In this document: positions 49,200 through 62,624 of the stretch, piece by piece
How positions within the stretch are numbered: the stretch's first letter is position 1
Layout: every line of letters begins with the position of its first letter
Assembly (NCBI RefSeq): GCF_023856365.1
Contig: NW_026042431.1
Span: 124,001 to 188,000 of the forward strand
Length of the DNA: 64,000 nucleotides
Reading direction: 5' to 3'
Origin: Brienomyrus brachyistius
Taxonomy: Eukaryota; Chordata; Actinopteri; Osteoglossiformes; Mormyridae
The notes under the pieces: model-generated
Told to the model about the DNA's origin: nothing
Database searches by the model: none
The model's input: the letters and a program-made list of their open reading frames with translations, nothing else
Position numbers and translations under genes: made by a program

Positions 49200-50041
49200 G
49201 TAAGAACGGCAAAATGATGCCTAGAATATCTCAGCACTCGAAGAATGAAAGTCAGAACAGGCTTGGCTGGTCTTGTTGAATCTTGCAGTCTGTGATAACT
49301 ATCTTATTTTGGAACTACGTGTCTTAGGATACTAAATAATAAAATGGTTCACCTTTAGCCCAACGGTGATTTGTTACCATGAAGCAGTAAAAATACGGGG
49401 CTCTTTTCAGCATGTCTGCTGTACTGCACAATGAAATCCGTAAAATCTGTGGCTGTGATGTGTTTGAACATAACAGGAAAGCGACGTCAAATGGTAAGGT
49501 AACAGGTGAACATGTCCCACATTGGCAAAAGCCAGCCAACGGGAGTAACCCCCCTCCTTCTGGGGGTGTGCCTAAATTCTCGTCTGAACGCGCTCATTTA
49601 TTCACTTGCAGGGTGTTGCCATGAGATGGCGCTTTCTTTACAAAAACACATTTTAGTTGTGGTCACAAGTTCATACACAAGTACAACAAGTATCAACGAG
49701 AATCTTTTGGTAGCCATTAGCAAGCTTCTGGCATAATTGATACTTTAAAGTAAACTGAAGCTACAGCCAAAGTTTTTACAACACCGGAGACAAACAGGGC
49801 TAGGTACTTGGATAGCGAGCATGCCGGTACATACTAATCCAGCGCTATGATGTCATACAGTAACGAGACAGGAACTGTTTTGAAGCTTGGCATCCTGATC
49901 AGGAGTGACAATTTGTTGTTCTAATATTCATTTATTGTTTTGCATTGTTCCTGGAATAATGTGATTGCACATTTTATTCATCGACGTTTAATCCGTTGCA
50001 TGTTATAAACTGTAAAAAGGCTAGTATTGTGTCTTTTCTTA

Positions 50042-50513
50042 CAGTTGTTTTCAATTGCTAAGACAGGGTAGTATCTAGGGTAGCATCTCCACATGCCTGA
50101 TCCATCCTTGGCATTGCTCTGGAGGAATATCCTGGCATCCAACATTCATTGTTTGATCTTGTGTCAACTGACATAATTTCTTTGTATTATGTGTTTTTTA
50201 CAATCTGTTTTAGAAAGGGTCTTGATAGTGATTTAGCAAAATGACATGTTTCAGTTTTGACTGTCTTATTAGCAGTTTTTGGGTCAGTATGTAGGTATGT
50301 GCAAATTGGCCTCTGAAAATGTAATATTGTGAGTGAGACAGGAATCCATGGCTTTTGAAGCATTTAGTCATTGATTGCATTTTGTATGAAAGCAAAGTGA
50401 AATGCTAAACAGTTTAGCCCACATAAGTAAATGTTGTGGTGACTGCATGAAGAGTTTTGAGAAAGCAACTTCAGTATTGCAGTATTTGTCTTAGCAAATG
50501 AAAAAAAAACCTG
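50042..50513. mobile_element. Small TIR element across the unit 5/6 junction
   Basis: Complete copy; unaffected by the deletion in unit 5. Confidence 0.5.
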
Positions 50514-50951
50514 TAAAATTCACACTGCCTTTCCAAACTGATTGGTGTGAAGAGCAGTGACAGACAGTCCAGACTGATGGGCCATTGACAGTATGCAAAG
50601 GTCTGGTGACTCCAAAGTCACTTCAAAGTTGTAACACTTTAGTAATCAAACCTCATACAATTTTCTGAATGTCTCATTCACCTTTGTGTAGCCATCCCCT
50701 ATGTCTGTAAGCTTCAGAACTCAAGCTTAGGCTAGAAATATTTATAATGTGATTTTTTACAATTTGTCAGCACCACTGAAAATAAGTTTTTGAAAAGTGT
50801 ATGTTTAAAGTAGATTTTAACAAAAAAAAATATATATATATAGAATAATCACATTCTAAATGTTGACAGATTATTGGTGCTGAGTTTGTGCTGAATAAAA
50901 GCATTCGTAGCACTTTGGGATAAATGTTTTTTAGACAGGTGAAATATTTAA

Positions 50952-51918
50952 CAGTTTTTCTGAATTGCTGAAATATTAGAAATCGTTTTGGGAACAAAAC
51001 TGCCGATTGCCAAAAGTCATTTATTGAATCAGTTACTTCTTTGGCAAAACTTTAAACCATGGTCACCTAGTTAGACACAATTTGCAGATCTCAGTCATCC
51101 TTTTTGCAAAACTCAAAACACATTCCCATTCATCAAAACACATTTTGCGCTATGGTGAACTTTGATGCAAAATAGAAAACACAGGCCACAGAAGTGAAGC
51201 GCAGCCAGCACACAGTAGTCATTTGAACACAATGACTCAAAACTATTCACACACATTTCTAAACATTTGAGGAAGCCAAAGAGTGACTAGAACATAGAAT
51301 ACGTGCCATAGAAGGATAGGAGTTGCATTTTGAAGTCAAGGTACAAATGGGTCACACAGAGGATTCTTTCTGCATCACTCAACAAGGGATAGCATCGCTA
51401 GACCCAGCCCTGAGACATGGCGATGAGGCAGGATGAATATTCTTCTGTGACTCTGGCTTGGCAGTTGCACAACATTTTACTGTAATATGCCTCTCGTTTG
51501 TTTACTTTTTGGCGTTGTTCTTTACAGTCACTTTTCTGGAGTACTGAGTATGGCAAACGTTACATATTAATTATCAGTCATATGGTAGACGACCATAATT
51601 TTTTTTAACTATTATTATAGTCTTACGGTTTCTCATTTACATGTCAACAACAGTTTTGATTGGTACTGTTTTCATTTTTTGCTGTAGAGTGCTATGACTG
51701 TTCAGTAGTGTACCTTTACCCAACTGACGAGATGCATGGTCTGAAAACAGTGTTTGCTTTTGAGCAAAGATAATATAGTTTTGAGAAGATTGTTTGATTT
51801 TGCAAGACAAGCGTAAGGTTTTGTGAGTTTAGCTTGAATTTTAGAGTTTGTGCTTAGTGGTTTGATTACAGGAGATGAGAGATTTTAGGACATGTGTTTT
51901 AGCAATTCAGAAAAACAG
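50952..51918. mobile_element. Second TIR element (unit 6)
   Basis: Same ends; GAAGTGAAGC form. Confidence 0.5.
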
Positions 51919-52101
51919 TAAAATGTCAAGGCCTGTCAGACTACTTTGAAAGTGGGTGAGAGGCCTCAGACTCCATAGGGTTACAGTAAATACTTGTTAT
52001 GCTATGTTTCTTTTATGTTCCTCTTTTTGTGTCTGGTACTATGACAAAAAATCCCAGTCTATCTATCTAGTGCTACTTCATTATCCCATTGTCTTTCTGC
52101 A

Positions 52102-52292
52102 ATGTTCTCATGTACAGTACTGTCAGCAAAACAGCATGATACTACCACCACCATGCTTGACCGTTGGTTCAGTGTTCTTAGGTTAAGAAAACAACCTCAC
52201 CTTGATCCCCTGCAAACATATCTCTTTTCATTGTGGCCAAGCAGAGAAGTTTATGACAGATTCACACGTCATCGTGACTGCCCCCAGCCCTC
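52102..52292 (-). pseudogene. Tc1-like transposase relic (unit 6)
   Basis: Same broken fragment. Confidence 0.7.
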
Positions 52293-53233
52293 CTGTGAAT
52301 GTGCAGCCATCAGCAGCCTTTCAGACTGTTAGCCAGAAGGAAAGACAGAACAGACTAAGGAATGCGTCCGTTTTATTCAAGCACAGTACAGAACCATAAG
52401 CATTTTTATTTTTCATTTTCCACTCTGTCCACCTTTATTCTCCACAAGCAACCGTATTACTTTGTTTAGGCCTGTAATTATTGTATTGCACACATCTTGG
52501 GTCCGCCTTATCTCCAAAAGGTGAAGTAAAATACAAAATTCTAATTTCATCAATAAACTGACTAAAACACATTTTGCTAGTTTTAGGCCATCTTTGCCTC
52601 ACAACAGAAACAATTTCTTACATTTCTCAGGCCATCTATTGCAGTGTAGTCAGTTTATTAATGAAATTGGAATTTTGTCTAAATATAAGAAAATTATACT
52701 TCCTTAGATTTTCATTTTCTGCAGTGGAGTTACAATACCTGATTTCAGGTAAGTCATTTCTGCTTCCATAATCACTGCTCTCCCTGGTGGATGGATAAAT
52801 CATTGCAAGTACTTTACACACATCATCGTGGGGGATCTCATTATAGCCAAGGTGCCACCCAAGGCCCAGCAGGGACCTGTCATGGACCAGCCAAGGACCA
52901 GCCAAGGCCCCATCATGGAAACAGGGGAAAATTCAAGCGGCTACATCTGTAAATTTGGTGCACATGAACCTTTCCAGTGTTGTTTTTCGCTGTTGTTCTG
53001 CATATCAGGGAATCTGTGCACTACATGGTGTGTTTTTATAGGTCAAGTTCCCCTGCTGAAATGCAGGCAGCCCAATTCAAGACCAGCGCATAAGTCTCCC
53101 AAGCATGTGTTTCCTATATCCGATAAGATGGCAGAATTTCTCTCAATGTGCAATACTGACTGCCAAGTGCGATATCTGTGATGTATGTGATGTACTTTTC
53201 TTGTAGAGTGACATAAGGATTCACTTTAATTAA

Positions 53234-54196
53234 ATGTGTGTCCCCTATCTTTATAATCCAAAAGGAAGAACCAGTACCAGCAGTGGAGGCCGTCAGAAGA
53301 AATGCCGCACTGGGCCACCGGCACCCAGCTCCCAAACCATATCTGGATCTGCTCCCATCCCGTTGGCGACCAGCAGGGCTCAGCAGGGCAGAAGACGCCG
53401 TAGAAATACGGCGGGAGGCCGGTCAGGCCGTAGAAAGAAGTGTAAAAAACAGAAGGGGCCATTTACAAAAAATTTGCAGAACCTGCTAACCTTCAGTAAC
53501 CCCTTTGATTCAATCCAGGTGGGTGACAAGATCCCGTGTGTGGATCTCACCCAGAGTGACGACGAGGTTGCTACCATCCTGTGTCGCACTCCATCAATGT
53601 CAGAGCCTGAGCCCTGCTCACCAGCCTTCTCCTCCACTTCCTTCTTATTTCCATCACCAGTCCCATCCTCTTTTGCCTCCTCTCCATCCCCATCTTTTTT
53701 TACAGACTCTCCTCCTCCGTCACCATGTGTAGTCTCACCTGTAAGCCCATCTCCACACCCATCTTCACCTCCAGCCACAGTTCATCCCACCCCTCTGTAT
53801 CAGGTTCCAGCGCAAGCTGCAGCCCCCTCATCTGAGCTGGTTACGGGTCCGACACCCCTACTTATTTCCCCTTCTGTTGTTTTTGAGAAAATGGAAAGAT
53901 TCAATAAGATGCATAACTTTTATCTATGCAACTATTCTAAAATGACCTATGATGCCAAGTGCCTTGCTCATTACTGGTGTAATCAGTTTTGGAATGATTT
54001 TCAACATGCAGTTTACATCTGCAAGCAGGGGAAGAATCAAAATTCAGAGAATCACTACTCATATGGTGATAATGAGGGTGCCCAAGCTGAGCTGATATTT
54101 GATGATGAGGCGCTGGATCAGCTAAGTGCCATCCCCGGGGTCCTGGAGATGGCTGTGGAGATGGGCTATCAGTGTGATGTAAATAGTTTTTCATAG
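53234..54196 (+). CDS. Same 320-residue protein (unit 6 copy)
   Basis: Translation identical to the unit 1 copy. The one base change seen in the ORF (C to A at 53267) is silent for Arg12. Confidence 0.7.
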   Translation: MCVPYLYNPKGRTSTSSGGRQKKCRTGPPAPSSQTISGSAPIPLATSRAQQGRRRRRNTAGGRSGRRKKCKKQKGPFTKNLQNLLTFSNPFDSIQVGDKIPCVDLTQSDDEVATILCRTPSMSEPEPCSPAFSSTSFLFPSPVPSSFASSPSPSFFTDSPPPSPCVVSPVSPSPHPSSPPATVHPTPLYQVPAQAAAPSSELVTGPTPLLISPSVVFEKMERFNKMHNFYLCNYSKMTYDAKCLAHYWCNQFWNDFQHAVYICKQGKNQNSENHYSYGDNEGAQAELIFDDEALDQLSAIPGVLEMAVEMGYQCDVNSFS

Positions 54197-54488
54197 AACC
54201 TGTAAATAATTAGGTGAGACATCTCACAAGTACTTAGGATAATATAAGATTAAGGTAGTTTAACCTTATCTTAACTAATCCTAAGATTGTATGATATAAG
54301 ATTACATAGGATAAGACTAAGAATAGGTTAAGATAAGGTTGTATATAATGTAAGATAACATAGAATAAGATAAGACTAAGATAGGATAAGTTAAGATTAA
54401 AGTAAGATAGTATGACATAAGATTACATAGGATAAGATAAGAATAGGTTAAGATAAGACTTCTTATTCTTGTTTTTCTATTAAATAAA
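54197..54488 (+). promoter_or_regulatory. 3' UTR: GATA minisatellite and poly(A) signal (unit 6)
   Basis: AATAAA at 54483-54488. Confidence 0.6.
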
Positions 54489-55646
54489 TATGGATTATTT
54501 TGCGTATGGTTTGTGTCTGTGAGGTTATTTAAAATATTGTGAAGTTTGACACAAAATTTGATTAGTTTAAATAATGATTGGTTAAACTGATGTACATGTA
54601 GAGAATTGTAGTGGTCTTGCTATTGAATTAAAGGACTCTTCAGATCTCAAGTGCAGTGCAAAAAGTATAGAGGGGTAATTCATTAAATGCTGCACGCACA
54701 GGGACATTTTTTTGGTGTTAAATCCAAATTGCATGACCATTCTACTGCAAATACAGGCCTTTAAGTTTAAAGGTGCCATGGAACTCTACTTTGAAAGCTT
54801 GTGAAACAGCAAAAAAGTTGTTGTTTCTTTGTTTTCTGCACATGCGTCCACCAACCGGAAGGAGCCAGAGAGTGGCATTAAGAGTCTGCAGCTGTGTATT
54901 ATTGCAACAGTAGACTAAGCTAATTTCCTAGATCCTTAAATTTGCAAGCACTCATTTGAAGAGACAATGAACCTTTACCATATGTAAACTTAATCAACTT
55001 AAAACACATAAAAGACATTCTCCTTCACCTTCTCCCTTATACTACAAGCCTTCCATTTCAGTTTAGCTGATTTTTAACACAGCTGACTTCTCCACTTGTA
55101 ATGAATCCTGCATATGTGACAAACCACGATACGCCACTGCCTGGTCATGCCTGTGAAGTTAACTAGAATGTCACTAGCAGGCTGGCAAATTAATCCACAA
55201 GTTGTAGAGTACAGCACTGCTGCTTGCTAATTGCTTTATTTTTCCCGCCTATAATGACATTCAGTGAGGAATATTTGATAGCGTACTTTCCTGCATACTT
55301 TGTCAATTTGCACCAGGCACCAACGCAGCTTCTCCCCTTGGTTTACTAGTCATGGGAAAACAATGTTCGCGGTGAGCAAGCTGGGCCCAACAGGGTGTGT
55401 CACGTGACTTACTTGCATCTTGCCACAGGCAGTGATGGGCTATATTAAAATGTCTGTAAGCCTAGTGATAAAGGTCCTTAAAATGACAGAAAGCAAACTA
55501 ATAAATAAAACTACACATTTTTGTTAATACTTTCAAATGCGTCAGACACATACAGTAAGATCTCTCAAAGTATTTTCTGACATTTTTTTTTCCCGCCCAC
55601 TAAAATACAAATCAGAAAATGCTCAGAAGCAATTACACATGTATTC

Positions 55647-55951
55647 TAAATACGTTGAACTACATCCACACTAGGGAAACTTAAAATATTATCTTGACAG
55701 TTGGTTAAAACCAGGCACAACTTGAGGAATAATGGAACTCAAAATGGGCTGGGATATCCCTGATCTGTCTGCCAGTTCCTTTCGGTATGTTCCGCGACAA
55801 ATTCATCGTTCAGTTCTACCAGAATCACTCTTGGCACTCTGAAAGAGCGGATAAGCCACAAATCATCACTGGGAAGATAATCATTGTCATCTCTAAATAC
55901 TCCCTCCCTTAATATTTGGGCACAATGTCCTCTGCCATAATCAAGCTGCAT
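55647..55951 (-). pseudogene. PIF/Harbinger transposase relic (unit 6)
   Basis: Same deletion and frameshift; ILREG form. Confidence 0.8.
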
Positions 55952-55971
55952 GTTATGGATTTTTACACTGA

Positions 55972-56172
55972 TGGTTCACACTCTTCCCCAATCAGGAACC
56001 GTGGGTTGACAGATTGATCCGCGCTGCAGTGAACGCCCAGACCACCGCTTATAATGCTGGTCTCAACACTGGACTTTCTACTACGGCGCTGTGGAGAGCA
56101 TCCCGACTCAGAACATTACTTCCTGATTTGGGAATAGCTGTGTTCAGGATCGAAAAGCCTGCAATTATTTAA
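55972..56172 (+). pseudogene. LINE fragment (unit 6)
   Basis: Same frame as in unit 1. Confidence 0.45.
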
Positions 56173-56534
56173 ATCTGATTTTAGGAAAACTTGTCATGGT
56201 ATAAAAAGCACACCACCAAATGCATGAAATCTGAGTAAAATGTTTACCTTTTTAACGCAACCATAATAGAGGGGTCTGCATTTGCATTTATCACAGTCCC
56301 TGTAACAATCTAACATCATAGCACCACAACTATTGCGGATTCAGCCAACGGTGGCAACGTTACTAGCCAGCAGCGTTGTGCAGGTTACTGGAAATTACTA
56401 GTTATCAATTACTGCATATAAAAGTACTTATAACGAGGGTGGGACTGGGCCATGAGTCTGCGAGGAGTTTCGACGTGTGGTGGGTGCGGCAAGGGGCAGC
56501 ATCAGCGCATGCTCCCCCAGCTTGACCTAACCTG

Positions 56535-56566
<32 letters not shown>

Positions 56567-56902
56567 GCCTGATAAAGGAAGATAAGAGTGGGCTAAAGGT
56601 TGCATATTGATCACTTTAACATCGCGCCAACATCGGGGGAATATGGAATCAAATGATCGGTGGCGATGTTTCTGCAACACAGAGATGTTTGCTGATGGGT
56701 TTTCAAGCATCGCGGAGATATAGTGCCAATGCATGTGTGCTCTCTGGCTAGTTATATTATTTCAGCGTTGCAGCCATGACAGTGCCAGACAATACAACCG
56801 TCTAATTGTATCTGTCAGCGTACCTACAATATCACACATTCATCACGCCACGGTGAGGTCGGATGGCGTTACATCATAAACAGGAAATTAGGGGAACATG
56901 CT
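56169..56902 (+). repeat. Internal direct repeat A (unit 6)
   Basis: Same as unit 1 repeat A, with its own (AT)n length. Confidence 0.85.
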
Positions 56903-57890
56903 AACACTGATATCTCTTCAAGCCATCATTAGTGGCTCCCTCATCTGGCCTCAGAAGTGGTTGCATCCCAGAGCCACCTGCTGGTCTTGGTGGCACTTCA
57001 GTGTTTGCCTGTAGAGGAGATGCTCAGTGGCAGTGATGGTGGGAGTCCCAGATGAGACAAGATGAGCACAGAGCTGTCCAGCCCATTGTTGCCAAAGGTC
57101 ACATTCTACCAGAATGCCCTGACACTAACTTCCAAACATCCCACGGACCCCAGCTATCCCCTGTAGGGAAACTGAATAAGAAGCCTTTACCCTGGGCAGA
57201 AAATGCATTGTTTGTACAGTACGTCTTAGTGACAGAGTACCAATTTCAGAGGGCATTTTGTTGAAAAACATGCAGTGAAATATCTAATAACGATATCGGA
57301 ACATTCAAACACAGCATACAATACAGTTTGCAAATGTAAACAGTTTTATTTAAAAGGACAGTTTAATTTCAGAGCCAATGGCCGTGTGACCAAAAACATT
57401 TGAATCATTATTATTCTCTTAGTAAAATGAAAAGCAGAAAACATTCCTGGAGCCTTCAATTTAGCGTGCACAGTGCCCTCTACAGGATTCTGTCGAAACA
57501 GCATCCCCGTCAGCCTCGTTCGCAGAACGTAGGAGTTCTTTTCCCAGCGTACCCTTTTCTTTATAAATCCCAAAATCTCCTTACAAATGTAAGTATGAAT
57601 GTTTGTCATCTTTTTCGGTCACACGAAGCCTTTATAAATGAGATTCCCCCATTAATGCGTTTACATGGCTATGCTCTGTAACTGCGCCATTAAAAACACA
57701 TGAAAACATCTTAATTGCGTCAAGGCACGTAAACGTAGTCACATGACAAAAGATAACTTCGTGACTTAGCAAAGTGCAGGTTCTTCGTTTCCTCTGTGTG
57801 GACCATAGAGCTGTGTATCCGAGTCTGACGACCCGCCACGTTTTAAGATACAGAGAATACACGTCAATATGCTGCTATATTTTGGAATTT

Positions 57891-58458
57891 TTTTAATCTG
57901 ATCTCAGGAAAACTTGTCAAGGTATAAAAAGCACACCGCCATGAAATCTGAGTACAAATGTTTGCTTTTTTTTTTTTTAACGCAACCATAATAGAGGGGT
58001 CTGCATTTATCACAGTCCCTGTAACAATCTAACATCATAGCACCATAACTACTGCGGATTCAGCCAACGGCGGCAACGTCACTAGTCAGCAGTGTTGTGC
58101 AGGTTACTGGAAATTACTACTCATCAATTACCGCATATAAATGTACTTTTAATACGGGTGGGATTGGACCATGTGTCTGCCAGGAGTTTCGACGTGTGGT
58201 GGGTGCAAATGGTCGGTGGCGATGTTTCTGCAACACAGAGATGTTTGCTGATGGGTTTTCAAGCATCGCGGAGACATAGTGCCAATGCATGTGTGCTCTC
58301 TGGCTAGTTATATTATTTCAGTGTTGCAGCTATGACAGTGCCAGACAATACAACCGTCTAATTGTATCTATCAGCGTACCTACAATACCACCCATTCATT
58401 GCGCCATGGTGAGGTCGGGTGGCGTTACATCATAAACGGGAAATTAAGGAAACATGCT
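57891..58458 (+). repeat. Internal direct repeat B (unit 6)
   Basis: Same as unit 1 repeat B, with a private G to A change near its right end (AAGGAAAC). Confidence 0.85.
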
Positions 58459-58607
58459 GCCTTTATCCATTAATATTTTCACGCAAGACAAAGGTAAAGA
58501 GTGCATTTAAATTTCAGCACCTTCCGTGTTTTTTAATGGCAATTAGTTACATTACTCCTTACAGACAAGAGTAGTGGGATTATAGTAACGCCTTACTACC
58601 AACACTG
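58090..58607. mobile_element. hAT-like element (unit 6)
   Basis: CAGTGTTG...CAACACTG, as in unit 1. Confidence 0.55.
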
Positions 58608-59430
58608 CTAGGCTTGCTAATGCTAACGTTAGCAGTACAGCCTTATGCTACTTCCTCTCGCAAGATAAGATAGCGTTACTGTCACTGTGCAAATACAATG
58701 AGATGTCTTTGGAGCAAGGCTGTCGACGCCATGTTAAGGATAAAAGTACAAGTAAAATACAATATAAAATCAAAGAAACATACACCAACAGTAAAGAAGA
58801 ACAAGGATGCGTAAAATACTGGTACCGGAAGCAAATAAACCAATAAAACACAGTCAGAGGAACACTGGAGAGTTCGGAGCAGCTGCGAATGTGCCGCCAT
58901 CATTGTTCAGAATTCTTCACTTTGCGTTGCTACAGTGGAAGAGTGAAATGGCTGAAGATGGATTACAGAATTTTCCAAGTGTGCTAAACATTCAGTTGTA
59001 AATAAAAACCAGTGTGAGATAAGAACGTCTCCTCGCCATTTCCTTCTATTCTGATTGAATGGGTCGCTTAACGATCGCTGTGAATTCTGGGAGTCTGTGG
59101 AACGTCACGTCTGCAGCTCTCGCGTTACTTGCTGCCAGGAAGGAATTCTATTTAAATACTTCAATACATTTTATTTATAACATTTTCTGTTTTTAGGCGT
59201 GTCTTCTAAATTTACGGTGCTTCTATTATCTTTCCGCGCTTTTGTCAATATATATCGTGTGTCTGGTCATTTGATTAAAGTGCTTGAAGACTTTGCCGCG
59301 CGCTGACACTAATCGACCACCATATCTTAGCAACCGCATCATAACAATTCTAATTCCGTTTCGAGTTTTGATTCAAACATTCAAAGCAGCTCAGATTTGC
59401 ACTTTCCCAGCAAAAGACAAGACGCGAAAG

Positions 59431-59533
59431 ATGTCTGCCTTCATCTACCTGCGGAGAATCGACTGGCTCCTGCCAAATGACGCCGTCAGTGTCCGGATTG
59501 CTCCGGAAGACATCCCCGGTTCAGTCAGCCATG
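59431..59533 (+). CDS. Possible first coding exon (unit 6)
   Basis: Same ATG and donor; translation unchanged. Confidence 0.4.
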
Positions 59534-60375
59534 GTAAGAACGGCAAAATGATGCCTAGAATATCTCAGCACTCGAAGAATGAAAGTCAGAACAGGCTTGG
59601 CTGGTCTTGTTGAATCTTGCAGTCTGTGATAACTATCTTATTTTGGAACTACGTGTCTTAGGATACTAAATAATAAAATGGTTCACCTTTAGCCCAACGG
59701 TGATTTGTTACCATGAAGCAGTAAAAATACGGGGCTCTTTTCAGCATGTCTGCTGTACTGCACAATGAAATCCGTAAAATCTGTGGCTGTGATGTGTTTG
59801 AACATAACAGGAAAGCGACGTCAAATGGTAAGGTAACAGGTGAACATGTCCCACATTGGCAAAAGCCAGCCAACGGGAGTAACCCCCCTCCTTCTGGGGG
59901 TGTGCCTAAATTCTCGTCTGAACGCGCTCATTTATTCACTTGCAGGGTGTTGCCATGAGATGGCGCTTTCTTTACAAAAACACATTTTAGTTGTGGTCAC
60001 AAGTTCATACACAAGTACAACAAGTATCAACGAGAATCTTTTGGTAGCCATTAGCAAGCTTCTGGCATAATTGATACTTTAAAGTAAACTGAAGCTACAG
60101 CCAAAGTTTTTACAACACCGGAGACAAACAGGGCTAGGTACTTGGATAGCGAGCATGCCGGTACATACTAATCCAGCGCTATGATGTCATACAGTAACGA
60201 GACAGGAACTGTTTTGAAGCTTGGCATCCTGATCAGGAGTGACAATTTGTTGTTCTAATATTCATTTATTGTTTTGCATTGTTCCTGGAATAATGTGATT
60301 GCACATTTTATTCATCGACATTTAATCCGTTGCATGTTATAAACTGTAAAAAGGCTAGTATTGTGTCTTTTCTTA

Positions 60376-60847
60376 CAGTTGTTTTCAATTGCTAAGACAG
60401 GGTAGTATCTAGGGTAGCATCTCCACATGCCTGATCCATCCTTGGCATTGCTCTGGAGGAATATCCTGGCATCCAACATTCATTGTTTGATCTTGTGTCA
60501 ACTGACATAATTTCTTTGTATTATGTGTTTTTTACAATCTGTTTTAGAAAGGGTCTTGATAGTGATTTAGCAAAATGACATGTTTCAGTTTTGACTGTCT
60601 TATTAGCAGTTTTTGGGTCAGTATGTAGGTATGTGCAAATTGGCCTCTGAAAATGTAATATTGTGAGTGAGACAGGAATCCATGGCTTTTGAAGCATTTA
60701 GTCATTGATTGCATTTTGTATGAAAGCAAAGTGAAATGCTAAACAGTTTAGCCCACATAAGTAAATGTTGTGGTGACTGCATGAAGAGTTTTGAGAAAGC
60801 AACTTCAGTATTGCAGTATTTGTCTTAGCAAATGAAAAAAAAACCTG
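60376..60847. mobile_element. Small TIR element across the unit 6/7 junction
   Basis: Complete copy with the same ends and TA flanks. Confidence 0.5.
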
Positions 60848-61283
60848 TAAAATTCACACTGCCTTTCCAAACTGATTGGTGTGAAGAGCAGTGACAGACA
60901 GTCCAGACTGATGGGCCATTGACAGTATGCAAAGGTCTGGTGACTCCAAAGTCACTTCAAAGTTGTAACACTTTAGTAATCAAACCTCATACAATTTTCT
61001 GAATGTCTCATTCACCTTTGTGTAGCCATCCCCTATGTCTGTAAGCTTCAGAACTCAAGCTTAGGCTAGAAATATTTATAATGTGATTTTTTACAATTTG
61101 TCAGCACCACTGAAAATAAGTTTTTGAAAAGTGTATGTTTAAAGTAGATTTTAACAAAAAAAAAAATATATATAGAATAATCACATTCTAAATGTTGACA
61201 GATTATTGGTGCTGAGTTTGTGCTGAATAAAAGCATTCGTAGCACTTTGGGATAAATGTTTTTTAGACAGGTGAAATATTTAA

Positions 61284-62250
61284 CAGTTTTTCTGAATTGC
61301 TGAAATATTAGAAATCGTTTTGGGAACAAAACTGCCGATTGCCAAAAGTCATTTATTGAATCAGTTACTTCTTTGGCAAAACTTTAAACCATGGTCACCT
61401 AGTTAGACACAATTTGCAGATCTCAGTCATCCTTTTTGCAAAACTCAAAACACATTCCCATTCATCAAAACACATTTTGCGCTATGGTGAACTTTGATGC
61501 AAAATAGAAAACACAGGCCACAGAAGTGAAGCGCAGCCAGCACACAGTAGTCATTTGAACACAATGACTCAAAACTATTCACACACATTTCTAAACATTT
61601 GAGGAAGCCAAAGAGTGACTAGAACATAGAATACGTGCCATAGAAGGATAGGAGTTGCATTTTGAAGTCAAGGTACAAATGGGTCACACAGAGGATTCTT
61701 TCTGCATCACTCAACAAGGGATAGCATCGCTAGACCCAGCCCTGAGACATGGCGATGAGGCAGGATGAATATTCTTCTGTGACTCTGGCTTGGCAGTTGC
61801 ACAACATTTTACTGTAATATGCCTCTCGTTTGTTTACTTTTTGGCGTTGTTCTTTACAGTCACTTTTCTGGAGTACTGAGTATGGCAAACGTTACATATT
61901 AATTATCAGTCATATGGTAGACGACCATAATTTTTTTTAACTATTATTATAGTCTTACGGTTTCTCATTTACATGTCAACAACAGTTTTGATTGGTACTG
62001 TTTTCATTTTTTGCTGTAGAGTGCTATGACTGTTCAGTAGTGTACCTTTACCCAACTGACGAGATGCATGGTCTGAAAACAGTGTTTGCTTTTGAGCAAA
62101 GATAATATAGTTTTGAGAAGATTGTTTGATTTTGCAAGACAAGCGTAAGGTTTTGTGAGTTTAGCTTGAATTTTAGAGTTTGTGCTTAGTGGTTTGATTA
62201 CAGGAGATGAGAGATTTTAGGACATGTGTTTTAGCAATTCAGAAAAACAG
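61284..62250. mobile_element. Second TIR element (unit 7)
   Basis: Same ends; GAAGTGAAGC form. Confidence 0.5.
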
Positions 62251-62433
62251 TAAAATGTCAAGGCCTGTCAGACTACTTTGAAAGTGGGTGAGAGGCCTCA
62301 GACTCCATAGGGTTACAGTAAATACTTGTTATGCTATGTTTCTTTTATGTTCCTCTTTTTGTGTCTGGTACTATGACAAAAAATCCCAGTCTATCTATCT
62401 AGTGCTACTTCATTATCCCATTGTCTTTCTGCA

Positions 62434-62624
62434 ATGTTCTCATGTACAGTACTGTCAGCAAAACAGCATGATACTACCACCACCATGCTTGACCGTTGGT
62501 TCAGTGTTCTTAGGTTAAGAAAACAACCTCACCTTGATCCCCTGCAAACATATCTCTTTTCATTGTGGCCAAGCAGAGAAGTTTATGACAGATTCACACG
62601 TCATCGTGACTGCCCCCAGCCCTC
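62434..62624 (-). pseudogene. Tc1-like transposase relic (unit 7)
   Basis: Same broken fragment. Confidence 0.7.

Larger units (their letters stand above)
41288..50060 (+). repeat. Tandem macrosatellite unit 5 (8,773 bases, internally deleted)
   Basis: Fifth copy, about 1.56 kb shorter than its neighbours. The missing part runs from the end of repeat A to the end of repeat B, leaving a single A/B hybrid at 47395-48124. It also carries a small diverged cluster at 41946-42069. The main ORF is intact. Confidence 0.97.
50061..60394 (+). repeat. Tandem macrosatellite unit 6 (10,334 bases)
   Basis: Sixth full copy with the complete A-to-B region, so the deletion of unit 5 is private to that unit within this window. 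It shares GAAGTGAAGCGC (about 51192) with units 5 and 7. Confidence 0.97.
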
